Shown one piece after another: positions 33,877 through 45,520 of a stretch of DNA of 64,000 bases. How positions within the stretch are numbered: position 1 is the first letter of the stretch; every line of letters starts with the position of its first letter. Source of the stretch: Parus major (taxonomy: Eukaryota; Chordata; Aves; Passeriformes; Paridae); assembly GCF_001522545.3 (NCBI RefSeq), contig NC_031774.1, positions 23,407,884 through 23,471,883 on the forward strand, in the 5' to 3' direction. The translations under genes were made by a program, and so were the position numbers. The notes beneath the pieces were generated by a model. The model searched no databases. It saw only the letters and a program-made list of their open reading frames with translations, and was not told the origin of the DNA.

Positions 33877-35547
33877 CTGAAACAAAAGGAAGGACTGTTG
33901 GATTGATATAGTAAGCTGTCATTCAAGTGCTTGAGCAGTGCAGATTCCATGCTTCAGGTATATGTAACTGCATGAATTGGGGATGGGTGTTAACAATTCT
34001 CTATTTAACTTCTTTCCCTATTCCTAGATGTCTTTTTTGAAACAACCTGACAGACTAATGATCAGTTTGCTGCTGGTCCTTCTAATTGAATTATAGGGTG
34101 CCTTGTTCATGTTCCGGCTAGGAAGACGCACACAAGGCAATGTGGGATTCAATTAGGATCTTAATAAGTGCATATTAAAAAACTCAGCTGCCACCACATA
34201 CAGCACACAGGCATTTGGGAGCCTTAGAGGGCAAGCGGAGGTGGGGGAAAGAGGAGGAGGAGTATGGCAGTCTGGCAGTTCATGAATGAGATGGTTATGG
34301 ATGACACATATCTTGAGGGTGAGTCTTTTTTGGCTGGGTCTGAGTTGCTCTGTAATTAACCCCGGTGTGGGGGAGTAATTTTGGAGCTTGGGGAAGAACA
34401 AGAGATGATGTATGGACAGGTAGATTGGGATGTGGTTTTCCTTCTTCCTTTAGGTAATCACAGGACCATCACTGAAAGGAGTGCTGACAGGTTTCTCAAG
34501 AGGCTGCATGACCCTTGACCTTATCCTAAGGCACAATCAACAATGCCTAAGCCATTTATTTTTTACAGGATTTATCTAAGCTGTTTCTATTGGAGTTTTT
34601 CCAATCATTTTGGGGTAGTACTATTGCCAGGTTTGCAGTGCTGGTTTAGTATGGCAGTGATCTTGCCTTTGGTAATAGATTTCCATAATCTTCCAGACTT
34701 CTGTCTCCCTGGACATTTTGAGTTGAGTGGTTCCTAGTGCTGTTGCAATAATCGTAGGAACTCAGCCAAACTCTCATCCAAAGCACCTCTGCTTGTATCC
34801 TGTAGGAAACAGTGGAGCTAACCTGTAGCGTTAGCTGACGCATGTACTTCCCTGTGCTTGCTGCCTGTGTGGGCTTTGGCTGTTGGCACGTGGAAGCAGC
34901 ACACTGGCAGATAATTACTTGCTGCCAGGCAACACTGCAGAACTCTTGTGTCGCCCAGCTTTGCTGGAGACATCTGCCTTCATCCCTCCTCCAGGCCTCC
35001 TTGTACGTTGCCTGTTCCATTGAGGCTGGGAAATAACCTGGCTTTTTCATCTACACTTTTTGGGGAATTTGAGTCCCAAAACACACAAGCTTGCTGTTTC
35101 TTGCATGTATGCCAAGAATAACAAAGGAGGGCAGAAATTGTAATCATGGTAGTTTCAAAAACAAGATCAATCTTTTCTGCATGATGCTGTGCTGAGGCTT
35201 CGTAAAGCAAGGTTCCTTGGCTCTGGCAGTGTTGTAGAATCTCACACTGGAATGGCTGGGATTCCACAGTAAATGCTTTTATTGACTTAAATATAAATTT
35301 AATTCTTCCAATGCACTAGCTGCTTATGTTGTTTTAATATTTGGTTTCATTTACCCATGCTTTCAGATTTCAAAATGTTCTTTTATGTCCATGCTCAAAA
35401 ACTTGTACATATGTTGCAGAAAAAAGGAGAGTTGAAATTGCAAATACTAGGTGGAGGCATGACAGGCACGAACTAGAAGATGAAGTTGCAGTTGTGGAAT
35501 AGCCAAAGAATTTCTTATACTTGTTACGCTGGTCAGCAGCATTGTCA

Positions 35548-35570
35548 TTTCAATGTCAGAGACATTGAAA
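35548..35570. repeat. Perfect 10-bp inverted repeat, 3-nt spacer
   Basis: TTTCAATGTC and GACATTGAAA around AGA. No known role. Confidence 0.9.
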
Positions 35571-38500
35571 GTTACAGTGCTGATAGTGTACTTTCCTTTA
35601 TATTTAGTCTGTGCCAGGGCTTGTGGTAGCTTTTTCTTCAGTATCATGGTGAAAAACCTCTATTCAAACTCAAAAGTACTTTAACCCTGGCCTGGTAGTT
35701 CTGGGTGAGGTTGACTGCCTTGGCTGAGGAAAAAATCAATCATTTATTTTCCCATTAACACAGGCTAATGTAAGCCTGAATGCTTTGAATTGCTTCATTC
35801 TACCATCCAGACTGACATTTTTGAATTATGTTTAAGTGCAAAAATGCCAAATGTATTTCTTACATAACCTCTACAGCATTTGAGAAGAGATACAAAAAAA
35901 CCCTGTATTGCTAACCTGACAGTTTTCTAAAAACTGGCAGTAGACTTCTGTGATCAAGTATGAGTGAGAGCTGCTGTTTGAGAAAATACATCCAATTATA
36001 CTTCTGCTCCTGTCCACTGCCCCATTTACTGCTATATGCTGAGAGGAATTCAAAGGAGCAGATGGAGATCTTAGTGTGTGAATTACTGTGGTGCGCTGAC
36101 TAAATTTCTTAATGTCAGAGCTCTTGCTGTCAGGTTCTGTCCATTTACTTTCAGCTCTCTATGTGAACAGCTTTCTGTTGTTTAAGTGTCATTCTCATGC
36201 AAGTGTTACACAGACAGTCGCTGCACACTAGGGAAGACTGCCCTGAGACTAAACCCTTAGAGTCAGGTTTAATGAACCCCTAAAACTTACAGGTTATTTC
36301 TGCAGATGGACTAGCACAGCAACACAGTGGGTTGGGCAGAGGGACTGACATGCCAGGCAGAGCTTAGGTCAAATCAGAGCCCTTTGTACTAGTCAGGGGA
36401 CTGTTGGCCATCCCTGTGCCGAGGCTCTTGCAGGCAAAGCATGGGGAAGGTGGCAACAGATGGGTAGAGTAGGTGGGAGCCCAGGGGGAGAATGAAGTGA
36501 TACCAGTCAACATGACAGACAGAGAGATCCCCATGCCAGCAGCCTAATTTGCATGGAGCACTGGAACAGCAACTCCCCCCAGAAGCACCTGTCTGCCTCC
36601 TTATCTCCTGATGCAGTTCAGATCTCTCAGCTGATACAGAATGCTGCATCACTGTGCTTTCTGGCATCAAGTAAAACACCATGTGAAAATATATTACATC
36701 AACATTGTTACCTTTAGCATTGAAACTTGTAATCACACCAAAAAGTGTTGGTAGTTTGACAAGTTATATTTTTCTGTAAAGTCTACATTGATTGGCAGTA
36801 ATTACACTGTCCTCCTTTAATCCTTTATTAACTGAGTCTTATATCAGCTTTTTCATTATTTTGTCTGGAATCAATGTCAGGTTGACAAGACTGACAGTCT
36901 CATCCTATTTCAACCTTTTAAAATACTGGTATAACACTAGCATATTTTTCAGTCTTCCATATTCCCCTTTATTTCAAGACTTATCAAGAAATCTGAGAGT
37001 TCATTTGGCAGCTCTTTTAAGGCTCTTGGTAGTGTGGGATGCAAGCCACCCTCTACACTCTCCGCTCCTTGGTGAACTGCCCTGAGTGATGGAGTTGTGG
37101 TCTCCAAGGAAACACCCATACAGTGAAAGCCATTTGAAGTGGTTGTTTGCTAACGTGGTGATGAAAGCAGTAAATATATTTTGGTTTCTCACTTCATATG
37201 GCTGATTGATTGCATGTGGCAGTATAGGTGTAATACTGCATCTTTGAGCCACTTCAGTCTTAGAGTCTTTTGGGTTCTCTGCCATTTGTGGGCCAACAGA
37301 GTGGGGTTTTGATTTTTGGTTTGGTTTTCTTTTCCCTTCTTTTTTTAATTTTTTTTCCCCTTTCTACACTTCCCAGGAGATACCAAAGAGATGTTCTGGG
37401 GGAGGAGTTTACACCCTTTCTAGTGGGAGTTAGTACTGCTGCAGAGCTCAGCAGTATTAATATGCACAAGGAACACACAGCCCAGCATTGTGTTTACTAC
37501 CTTGTACTGCTTTTTTGAAATGTTTCTGTAAGCGGAGTATTTCTGTCCACTGTTTTGTTTGCATTTGTTGTTTGTTTGTTTCTTTGGTTCATTTATTACT
37601 TGTTTTTGGTTTGATATTTTTGTTTGTTTTTTTAATAAATTTCTCTTTGTCCTAAGTTGCATTGTGAAGCAGGACACTGTTGTGATGGCCAAGTTATAGA
37701 GATTTTTTGGCATCTGGTAGCACAGACCAGGATGTCCATTTTAATATATTTTTTTAAAATCAGTAGATACATATAAAAGAAAAGGTTTGTATCATTGCCA
37801 CTGAAGTGCTTGTGACCTCATATTCCCCTCTGTGAACTTTTGCCTCAGGCTTTATAGTAATTGACTGCTTTGGGATGGACAGAGACATGCTAATGGTATA
37901 GTGAAACAAAGAAGGCTTTAGTTTCAGTTCAGTGGAAGCTTAAGGGAAGAAGAGAATCAGTGTTTCCCAAGGAACTTTGCAGGAGGCTTTAAAAATTGAC
38001 ACAAATGCCATTTTGTCGGCATTTCTGTTACTAATTCAGAGACCTGCAGATGAAAGTTTATGGTAGAGTTACCTAGCTTTGTGAAATGCTTCTGTCTTGC
38101 ATCAATTTGTTTTAATAGGCTTCTATTCAGTTATGTGTATCTCAACAAACAAAGTATTTTTCCTTGTATGGTCATAGGTCATGTTTATCTATTCTGGTTT
38201 TGCCACCAGACTTTCATCTGTTTAAACACAATCCAGCACAGTTTCTCTGAGTCTTTCACCTTCTGGGGAGATCCAGATTCAGCAGGGCTTAAGGGCTGAG
38301 TGATACAAATTCTACATTTACATTTTCTGAGTGATTTTGTTGCTATCTCAGGGTAATAAATTCAGACTGAATGCTTACATGTAGTCAAACAATGAGCTTG
38401 GTTACAGATTTTTTCATATCTCACACCTGTTCAGCATATAGCCTGCCACAAGAGGAATGATGTTTCAGCTTTGGATATCTCTGCTGGAGTTGCCAAAGCA

Positions 38501-41500
38501 AGCTGTGTGTAGCCTTTTTGCACTGGAGTAGGGCTGAGGCTATCGATGAAGCTAAGAAACATTTGATCCCTTTAATGGGAGTCTAGAACTTGAAAGTGTG
38601 ATGTTTGGGTGTTGTTTCCCAAAATCCAATAAGCTATGCTGTTCTTCAAAGCTTTACTTCCTGGGAGAATTCAAAGTCATGTGTCTTCTAGTGAATTTCT
38701 ATACTTCAGTCAGCAACTGCTAACACACGATTGTTAGCGTGTGTGAAGTTCCATCATGGTGAAAATTAGTTAAGATGGATAAATGTGAACCTTCTGGAAC
38801 AGGAAGGATGTGATTGAGGATATGATAGTTCTCCTAATAAGAATGATGGTGGTGGCCTCTCACCAGTGACACGCACTAGTTAAGGTGCCTCCTGGTGCAC
38901 ATTCCCAATCTGTTAATCACTCTAGCTGTGTTTAGGGCTAATGTTCACAAGTGAATGGCTCTAAGCTAAAGCCCCCTAAATGGATATAGGTGAGCCTGTG
39001 GTACATGCAGTTGCACAGAGTATTGATTGCCATTGCAGGTAGAGTTAGCCCTTTCACTTCTGCTGTAGTAAGAGAAGTGATCATGATAAAAGGCTTCAAA
39101 ACCATGTTGAAGGCAGATCTCCAGTTCCTCCAGCATTTCAGGTGTGATTGCCTTCTGTGGCTCAAGTCATCTTGACCTAATCTTGTTCTGCCATGTACAC
39201 AGTGCTGTTAATTCTGTTCTGAGATGCTCCCATCCCTCAAATGTGCTTTTAGTGATGCACAGCTGTGCAGGGTAAAACACAGATAACTTCAGAGCTCCAG
39301 AAGGCCAGCAAAAGTTGATGGGAAGACACATTACCAGTTGTCTCTGATGTACCCATGTCTTTCTCAGTATTAGTAGTTATGTATTTTCTGTACAGTTCCC
39401 TGAGATTTGAGTGTTATTCTGAATCTGTACCTTTAGATGTCCATCACTGGCTTATTGATATTGGCTTGCTTCTGCCTTTTCTTCCGAGACAACTGTGTGA
39501 ATTTGAATTTGTGTCTTGATCTAATCCTGCTTTTCACAGTAGACAGTTCTGTAGAATAATAGAATCAATGAAAATAGCTGTGTGGCTTTCTGTGCTGCGT
39601 GTTTCTGTTATAAGTCTATTTGATACTGCTAAATATGGAAAGATGTGAACCTTTGAGTAATATTATTTTCATGGTCTTTCTGTGATCTACGTCAGTGGAC
39701 ACTAAGTGATATAAGAGGCTTAAAATCTGCCTCAGAGTCTTCTGCAACTTGAGAGCTATAGACACCTGTTACCTTCATCACAGACTTGAGAACAGTTTAC
39801 AATTTCCCTGAGAGTGCAGCCTTTCATGCGGAAATGTAAGGAAAAAAAGAGGCTGTAGGGCTGAATTGCAAATAAATGAACTTCTTACAGGAGGGAATGA
39901 GGAGAGCGTCCCTTCATGGGACTGGTGAGAGGTATCCTCAGAGATGTTGGTTTCTTCAATGTGATACTTAAGTTTCTGAAGATAGTAGGATTTTGGAAAT
40001 GTGGTGAAGACTTTAATTGCCTGACATCCTCTTATCTAAGTGTCCACTTTTAAATTTATTTTGTGTATTCTAAAAACACACTTGCAGCCCTTGAGCTTTC
40101 ACAAAGGTTAGCTGCTGCACCTCAGCTCTTATCTGCCTTTGTCTCTCAACAGCTGGTGTTTCCCTAGACCAACTTTCAACCATCAAAGTTTTTAATGTTG
40201 CTGCTCAATTACAGTAGAGTATCTCATAAATAAAATCTCCTGGTAGCTCAGTGTCCTATGTGCAGAATAAAATCATTCATAGTGTTAGATCCCTTCTTGA
40301 CTTCCAGTTCATGGATTCTGTAGCTGTGGCTACAGGATTATACCACATCATGATTTTGATCAGAAGGTGAACTTTTTAGCACACATTCTTTAAATTAAAT
40401 CCCTCTCCCAGAAGGTAGAAGACAGTTTGTTAATGCTTAAAAAAACAGTCTTGAAAACAACTCATAATACACAACTCTGTGGTGACACTGGGATAAGAAG
40501 CTGATCCACAGATGCTGTGTCCTTCCCAGCAAGTCCATCTTTATAGTACTTTAGTAATTTTTCCCTGTATTGCAAGATACCAGTGAGTTTGTTTTTTCCG
40601 GCTCTGTGCTTTAATTGGCAGTCCAGCTGCCTCTTTTCTGGAGCTGTGATCTGTGTCATCCTGTATTGTTGTACCTTGGCACAGTGAAGGCTGATAGGTA
40701 GTTGATGCAATTAGCCTTTGAATGACCTACAGGCAATCTCTTCTGAAATGCTAGTCCCGTGCAAAAATCCCCACAAATGTTCCTAAGCTGGTGGCATTCG
40801 TTTTTGATGCGGATAAATACTCCTGAGCTAAATGGAATTTAGTTCTGTCTGCCTAGATGTCTCCTGAAAGTGGGTGATAGGTAGTTTTAAGAGAAAGCCA
40901 TTAACATATGCATTTATGTGGTGGAAGAGGTTGTGTGTGTTGTTTCCTGTTACCCTTTCCCTAACATTCAAAAAATCAAATTCTGCATTGGGAGTCTGAG
41001 CAGTTACTCATCCTTATTTTGATGTCCGCTCCTGCTGTACGCTGTCATACACAAAAACAGCCAGAAAGCGTCAGGGTACTTTCTGTATGGAATAACTTTA
41101 ACCTGGCTGTCTGCTTATTATGCCCTGCTTGCTCTGTGTCTCTGTTGACTTGCATCTTCCACTTAGCAACAGACATGCTCTGTGGTCACAAAGACTTCTC
41201 TGTTTACATGTGTGAACAGCTACAGTTTGGATTCTTTGGTTGGGACATTAAGAATGCAAAGCACTAGAGATTATAGGGCAGATGGAATGAACTTGCATCA
41301 CAACCCTTGTAAGATGCTATTCTCCATTTGCTACCAGAGACTGGAGTACTCTGAAGGCTTGAGTGATTCCAAAATCATTTTAATTTCTGAAATGAATTTT
41401 GTGGATTAACATCTTTGGATGCAAAGAACCTTCACACCTGAGACCTGGGGATTTTCCATGAGTCTCTTAAATATTGCACAGTAAAGGGGAGCTAAGGAGT

Positions 41501-41949
41501 CAAAACTGTGCTATTAGCACTTTAAAGCCTTCTGTTGCTCAGTCCTTTTTGTTCTTGTCTTTCCTTTATGCTTCTATAACTCAAGCCATAGTTTATCACA
41601 ATCTGCTAAGTCTGGGAATGTGTTAATTGAGAAGACTGAGTCAACTCGAAATAAGAATCCACAGCTACGTGCACTATGGGAGGTATCTACACTGTAAGTT
41701 TGGGGTCATCTGACTTGGGAGGCCAAGCTTCCTGTGTAGTTTGCAGAGAAAAAGAAGCCTCTGCTCTGAGGATTCATCCCCTGAAGTAAGCTGAAATGAG
41801 GTGCTCTGAATCTTCTGTGGAGCTGCCAGTATATTTAACAGTGATTAGATAGGGAGTTTTGGAAGACTACTTTTCTGCTGTGGGTTACTTAGATGGCTAA
41901 AATTAGGCAGTCTGCATCCTGCTCTGATGGCAGAAAGGATGTTATCTAG

Positions 41950-42845
41950 GAGAGGAGATCTTGATTCATCACTTGGATGATGGATCAGAGTGCATCCACA
42001 GCAAAACTGTGAGGAGTAGGTGATGAACCAGAAAGTTATACTGCTGTTCAGAGGGACTTTCATAGACTGGGAAATGGACCAGCAAATATCATTAAGTTCA
42101 GTGAAGAGAGATGCCAAGTCCTACACCTGGGGGAAAATAACCCCATGCACCAGTAGAGGCTGTGGACTTTCTGTCTGGAAAGCAGCTTTGCAATGAATGA
42201 CCTGGGGGTTCTGTGGACAGCAAATTGAAGATGAGCCAGCAAATGTGCCCTTCAGAAATTAAGGCCATCAGCGTGCTGTGTTGAATTAAGAAGAGCATTG
42301 CAAGCAGATTGAGGGAGGTCATCTTTTTCTTCAGGCCTGGTAAGGCCACATTTGTAGTACTTCGTCTAGTTCTGGACTCCAGTGCAAGAAAGGTCTGGAC
42401 ATACTAGAGTAAGAGCAGTGAAGGGCCACAAAGATGAGTAAGGGTTTGCAGACTGACTTGAGAGAATAGGTTGAGAGATACTCAGCCTGGAACTCTTCAG
42501 CCTGGAGGAGAGAGGGCTTGGACTGGATCTTGTCAATATGTATAAATAACTTGGGGAAATCAAGAGAACCAGACTCTTTTTCAGGGATGCCCAGTGAAAG
42601 GACAAAAGGCAATGGACGTGAACTGAAATTCCATTTAAACTCAAGAAAACTTTTTTGGTGAGAGTGGTCACAAAAAAATTTTGGACCAGTTTGCCTGTGG
42701 AGATTATGGAGTCTCTATCTTTGGAGATACCCAAATTTGACTGGAGATAGTCCCCAGTAACCTGCTGTAATTCACCCTGCTCTGAGCAGGGGAATGGTCT
42801 AGGGTATCTCAGAGGTCCTTTCCACTCAGTCTTCAGTGATTTTCG
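41950..42845 (+). mobile_element. CR1 LINE fragment, sense, 3' part of ORF2 and tail
   Basis: About 0.9 kb matches avian CR1 in sense orientation and order. Recognisable blocks are GATGATGGATCAGAGTGCA, TGCCAAGTCCTACACCTGGG, AACCCCATGCACCAGTA, GGAAAGCAGCTTTGCA, TTCAGCCTGGAGGAGAG, a GGAGATACCCAAATTTGACT-like block, and the tail CTGAGCAGGGGAATGGTCTA with AGGTCCTTTCCA. It is 5'-truncated, as is typical, and carries many frame-disrupting changes, so it is inactive. The open frames seen antisense to it are by-products. The 5' boundary is approximate. Confidence 0.93.
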
Positions 42846-43142
42846 GAATGGACTGAGTACACAGGAACAGTGAATGATGTTGGGGTTCAGTGTAGGTGGG
42901 AATAGAGTTGGTTGCAGTTCTCTTAAGCACTGTATTGCAGGAGTAGGTACAGCTGCTTCTGGTTGTATGTATTGGTATTGTCCACTAATTCTATTATAAA
43001 ACCTTACTGTGGTTGTTACTGCAGAGGACTTCTGGCTCTTTCAAGGTTTATTTGAGAGAGCAGGTGTTACTGGAGTTACTTTGTTACTAACTTGCCTTGA
43101 GTTTATATTTATTTTGTGTCAAGAGTCTGGTTTGGTGTTCCC

Positions 43143-43165
43143 TTTGGTAACTGAAAGTTACCAAA
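43143..43165. repeat. Perfect 10-bp inverted repeat, 3-nt spacer
   Basis: TTTGGTAACT and AGTTACCAAA around GAA, a few hundred bases beyond the CR1 3' end. No known role. Confidence 0.9.
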
Positions 43166-45119
43166 CTTTCAAACTAACAGTTGCCTGCTTATGTAGCAGA
43201 AGTGTCCATAGAAGGACTTGGTCTGGATCAGTGGCTGTACATTGTGAGTATAATTTACAAATTCTGTTTGCAAGTGAGATTAGAATGAGCACAGCTCTTC
43301 TGGTCAGAGTGAGTGCAGGCCACTTCATGGAAGATGCTTGATGAGGTCTGAGGTGACAGGGGATTCTTGACTAGTAGGTGGAAGTGATACTGCACTGAGG
43401 TTAGCAGTAGCTGTAAAGACCTGCATTTACTGAAGTGTGCCAGATACTGTCTGTGGCTGGCTGCATTTCAGGAATTGTGGAGACGGTTTGCTGTGGGTTG
43501 TCCCTGGTTACGCTGCCTTGTGAGAGAAGTTGTTAGAGCAATGTATACAACTGTCCTCCATGTGATAAAGTAAAGGGTTAAAAGGCCCCAAATATAGAGC
43601 CTTGAAATGCTTATTACACTTTTATCATGTGTATCCAGAAGAGGTGATGGTCAATTGCAGAGTTGTTACTAACACTTCATAGGCTTTCATATTGCATTTG
43701 TGGAAGACTGTTCAAATCGGAACAATGGTACTCGAAGCCCTTGAATTAAGCTGAAACAACAGGGGAGATTTTTGACAGATAAAGAAGCAGCAGTTTTATG
43801 GAACATTTGGGTCAGAAGCAAGATGTATGTCAAACAAACCAGCTGTTAAGCTCTCTCAATTGCTATTGACCTTTCAGAGAACCAGGTTTTTGGGATCTGG
43901 GGTCAATCCACTTCTGACTGTAGATACTACAATATGGAGTGTGAGAGTGGCAGTAATCTATTTACTTGGAGGGCTGATTTTTCCTACAGTTGCTTTATTC
44001 CCAGTGGTGATCCAAGCAATGATACCGTTGTGACTGAGTATTATTACAGCCCAGAGTGAGATGAGGTACTTTGGGACCAGTAATGTGTATCCCATTTGCA
44101 GTTTTTGAAGTCTTGTTTTGGGCAATGTAGTGACTCTGCAAATGGCTTTGGGGAGCTATGTGTGAACCAATGGAACATGAATTCTGTCATGATGCTACAG
44201 CTCTACAACCTTGTGTAGGCAGGCAATATCAGGGAGTATGAAACTACTGTTGTCTTTTTATATGATCTTACTGACATCATTCCAGATGATGTTCAAATCC
44301 ACATGCAACTCTCTGTCTACATTTGAGAAGGACTCAATATAGCTGAAGTAAGAATCAGCTGAGGAAAACTTGAGCTATAGAATGACATAAGCTTTATGTA
44401 CTTAGCTAATCAAAGTAGTAGGTAGTTGTTGTTACTTGATTGGTCTGTGGGGGAAAGATTTCTGATTTCTGATAAAGCACCCTTTAATACAGTAGGCAAA
44501 ATGCATAGAAAGATGCAGAACCTGATACCAGAACAATTTAGCTTGGGGAAAAAAAGATAGATACTTGAGCAGTGATGCTGGGAGGTTTTTATTTCTTGAA
44601 GTCCAGCCACATAAAGTTCACCATTTACCTTGTGGTAACTGATTGCTGAAGCAGGTTTTTTTCCCATTATATGGGGCATTTAAACTAGCAAAATTATTGC
44701 CTAGTTGCAAAGGACAATTTATGATCATAGTGCTGGTCACAAAGTTCCTGGTACACGTACAGGAGTTTTCATAGGGTGTCTTCAGTGGTCCATTGCTGGA
44801 GAGGTTCTTCCAGCCATTTGCATCCTGTCACAAACTATAGTCTGTTCCAGTGCTGCACGATGGAAGAGGCAAGCATTGCAGCGGAGAAAGCTTGTATAAT
44901 GTGTTTTCTGATGCAAGCTGTCCCAGTAAGCCTTTCTTTGTATTGGTGGCTGTGAATCTAAAGCTGCCTTTGAGATTCAGAAAGGCATTGGAGAGAGGTG
45001 ATCATGTTCTTAAAAGTGAAGGGTGCAGGCTGATTCCTTTTGTGTGCATTGTTAAAGAGATGAATTTCTAGATATCATTATATCAGAAGGGGTAAGGCTT
45101 TGCAGAAGTGCTCATCTTT

Positions 45120-45520
45120 TGTGGGCGGTGAGGGCCCCTTGGGGACCTGTCTCTTTGTGGGTGGTAAAACTCACTTAGCCATAAAAGTATTTTCCCAGAG
45201 CTTGCTGCCTCCTTTTAAAAGGGGAAAAAATAATTAAAAAATTACCCACGCTCCAAAGCGCAGAGGGGAGGCAGGAACCCGTGCGATCTGCTGTGCAGAG
45301 GGGTAGGAATCCTCAGTGGCCTGCCACATTTGGCTGTCATCTTTGAAGAGATTAGTCATGTTTTCAATAATGGGTTTTATGGGTTGGAGGGTGGGGGAAC
45401 CCAGCACCAAAAAGCGAACCCTAAGCCAGATTTGTTACGCCCAGTATAGAATATCTTCATAGACATTTTTATAGCCACCTTGCCATAAAAATGGAGGAAG
45501 TTCTTGCTATGGCAACATAG
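45120..45520. promoter_or_regulatory. CpG-enriched intronic island with RFX X-box-like site (candidate)
   Basis: About 400 bases differ from the surrounding intron. There are at least seven CpGs (for example in GGGCGG, CACGCTCC, AAGCGCAG, CCGTGCGATC, AAGCGAAC, TTACGCCC), a block of uninterrupted A/T (TTTTAAAA...AATTAAAAAATTACCC), and near the end CTTGCTATGGCAAC (45503-45516), one base from the palindromic RFX X-box type GTTGCTATGGCAAC. No open frame explains the CpG retention. A conserved enhancer-type element is a reasonable inference, but unproven from one sequence. Confidence 0.25.

Noticed and set aside
34646..35050. 134-codon minus-strand open frame
   Set aside because: No recognisable domain. 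The region is intronic, and a moderately CpG-enriched patch explains the lack of stops better than coding.
36389..36736. 115-codon minus-strand open frame
   Set aside because: No family resemblance, no splice signals, and a composition typical of random translation.
42098..42734. Several minus-strand open frames of 80-120 codons
   Set aside because: They are antisense to the sense-oriented CR1 LINE and arise from its coding sequence.
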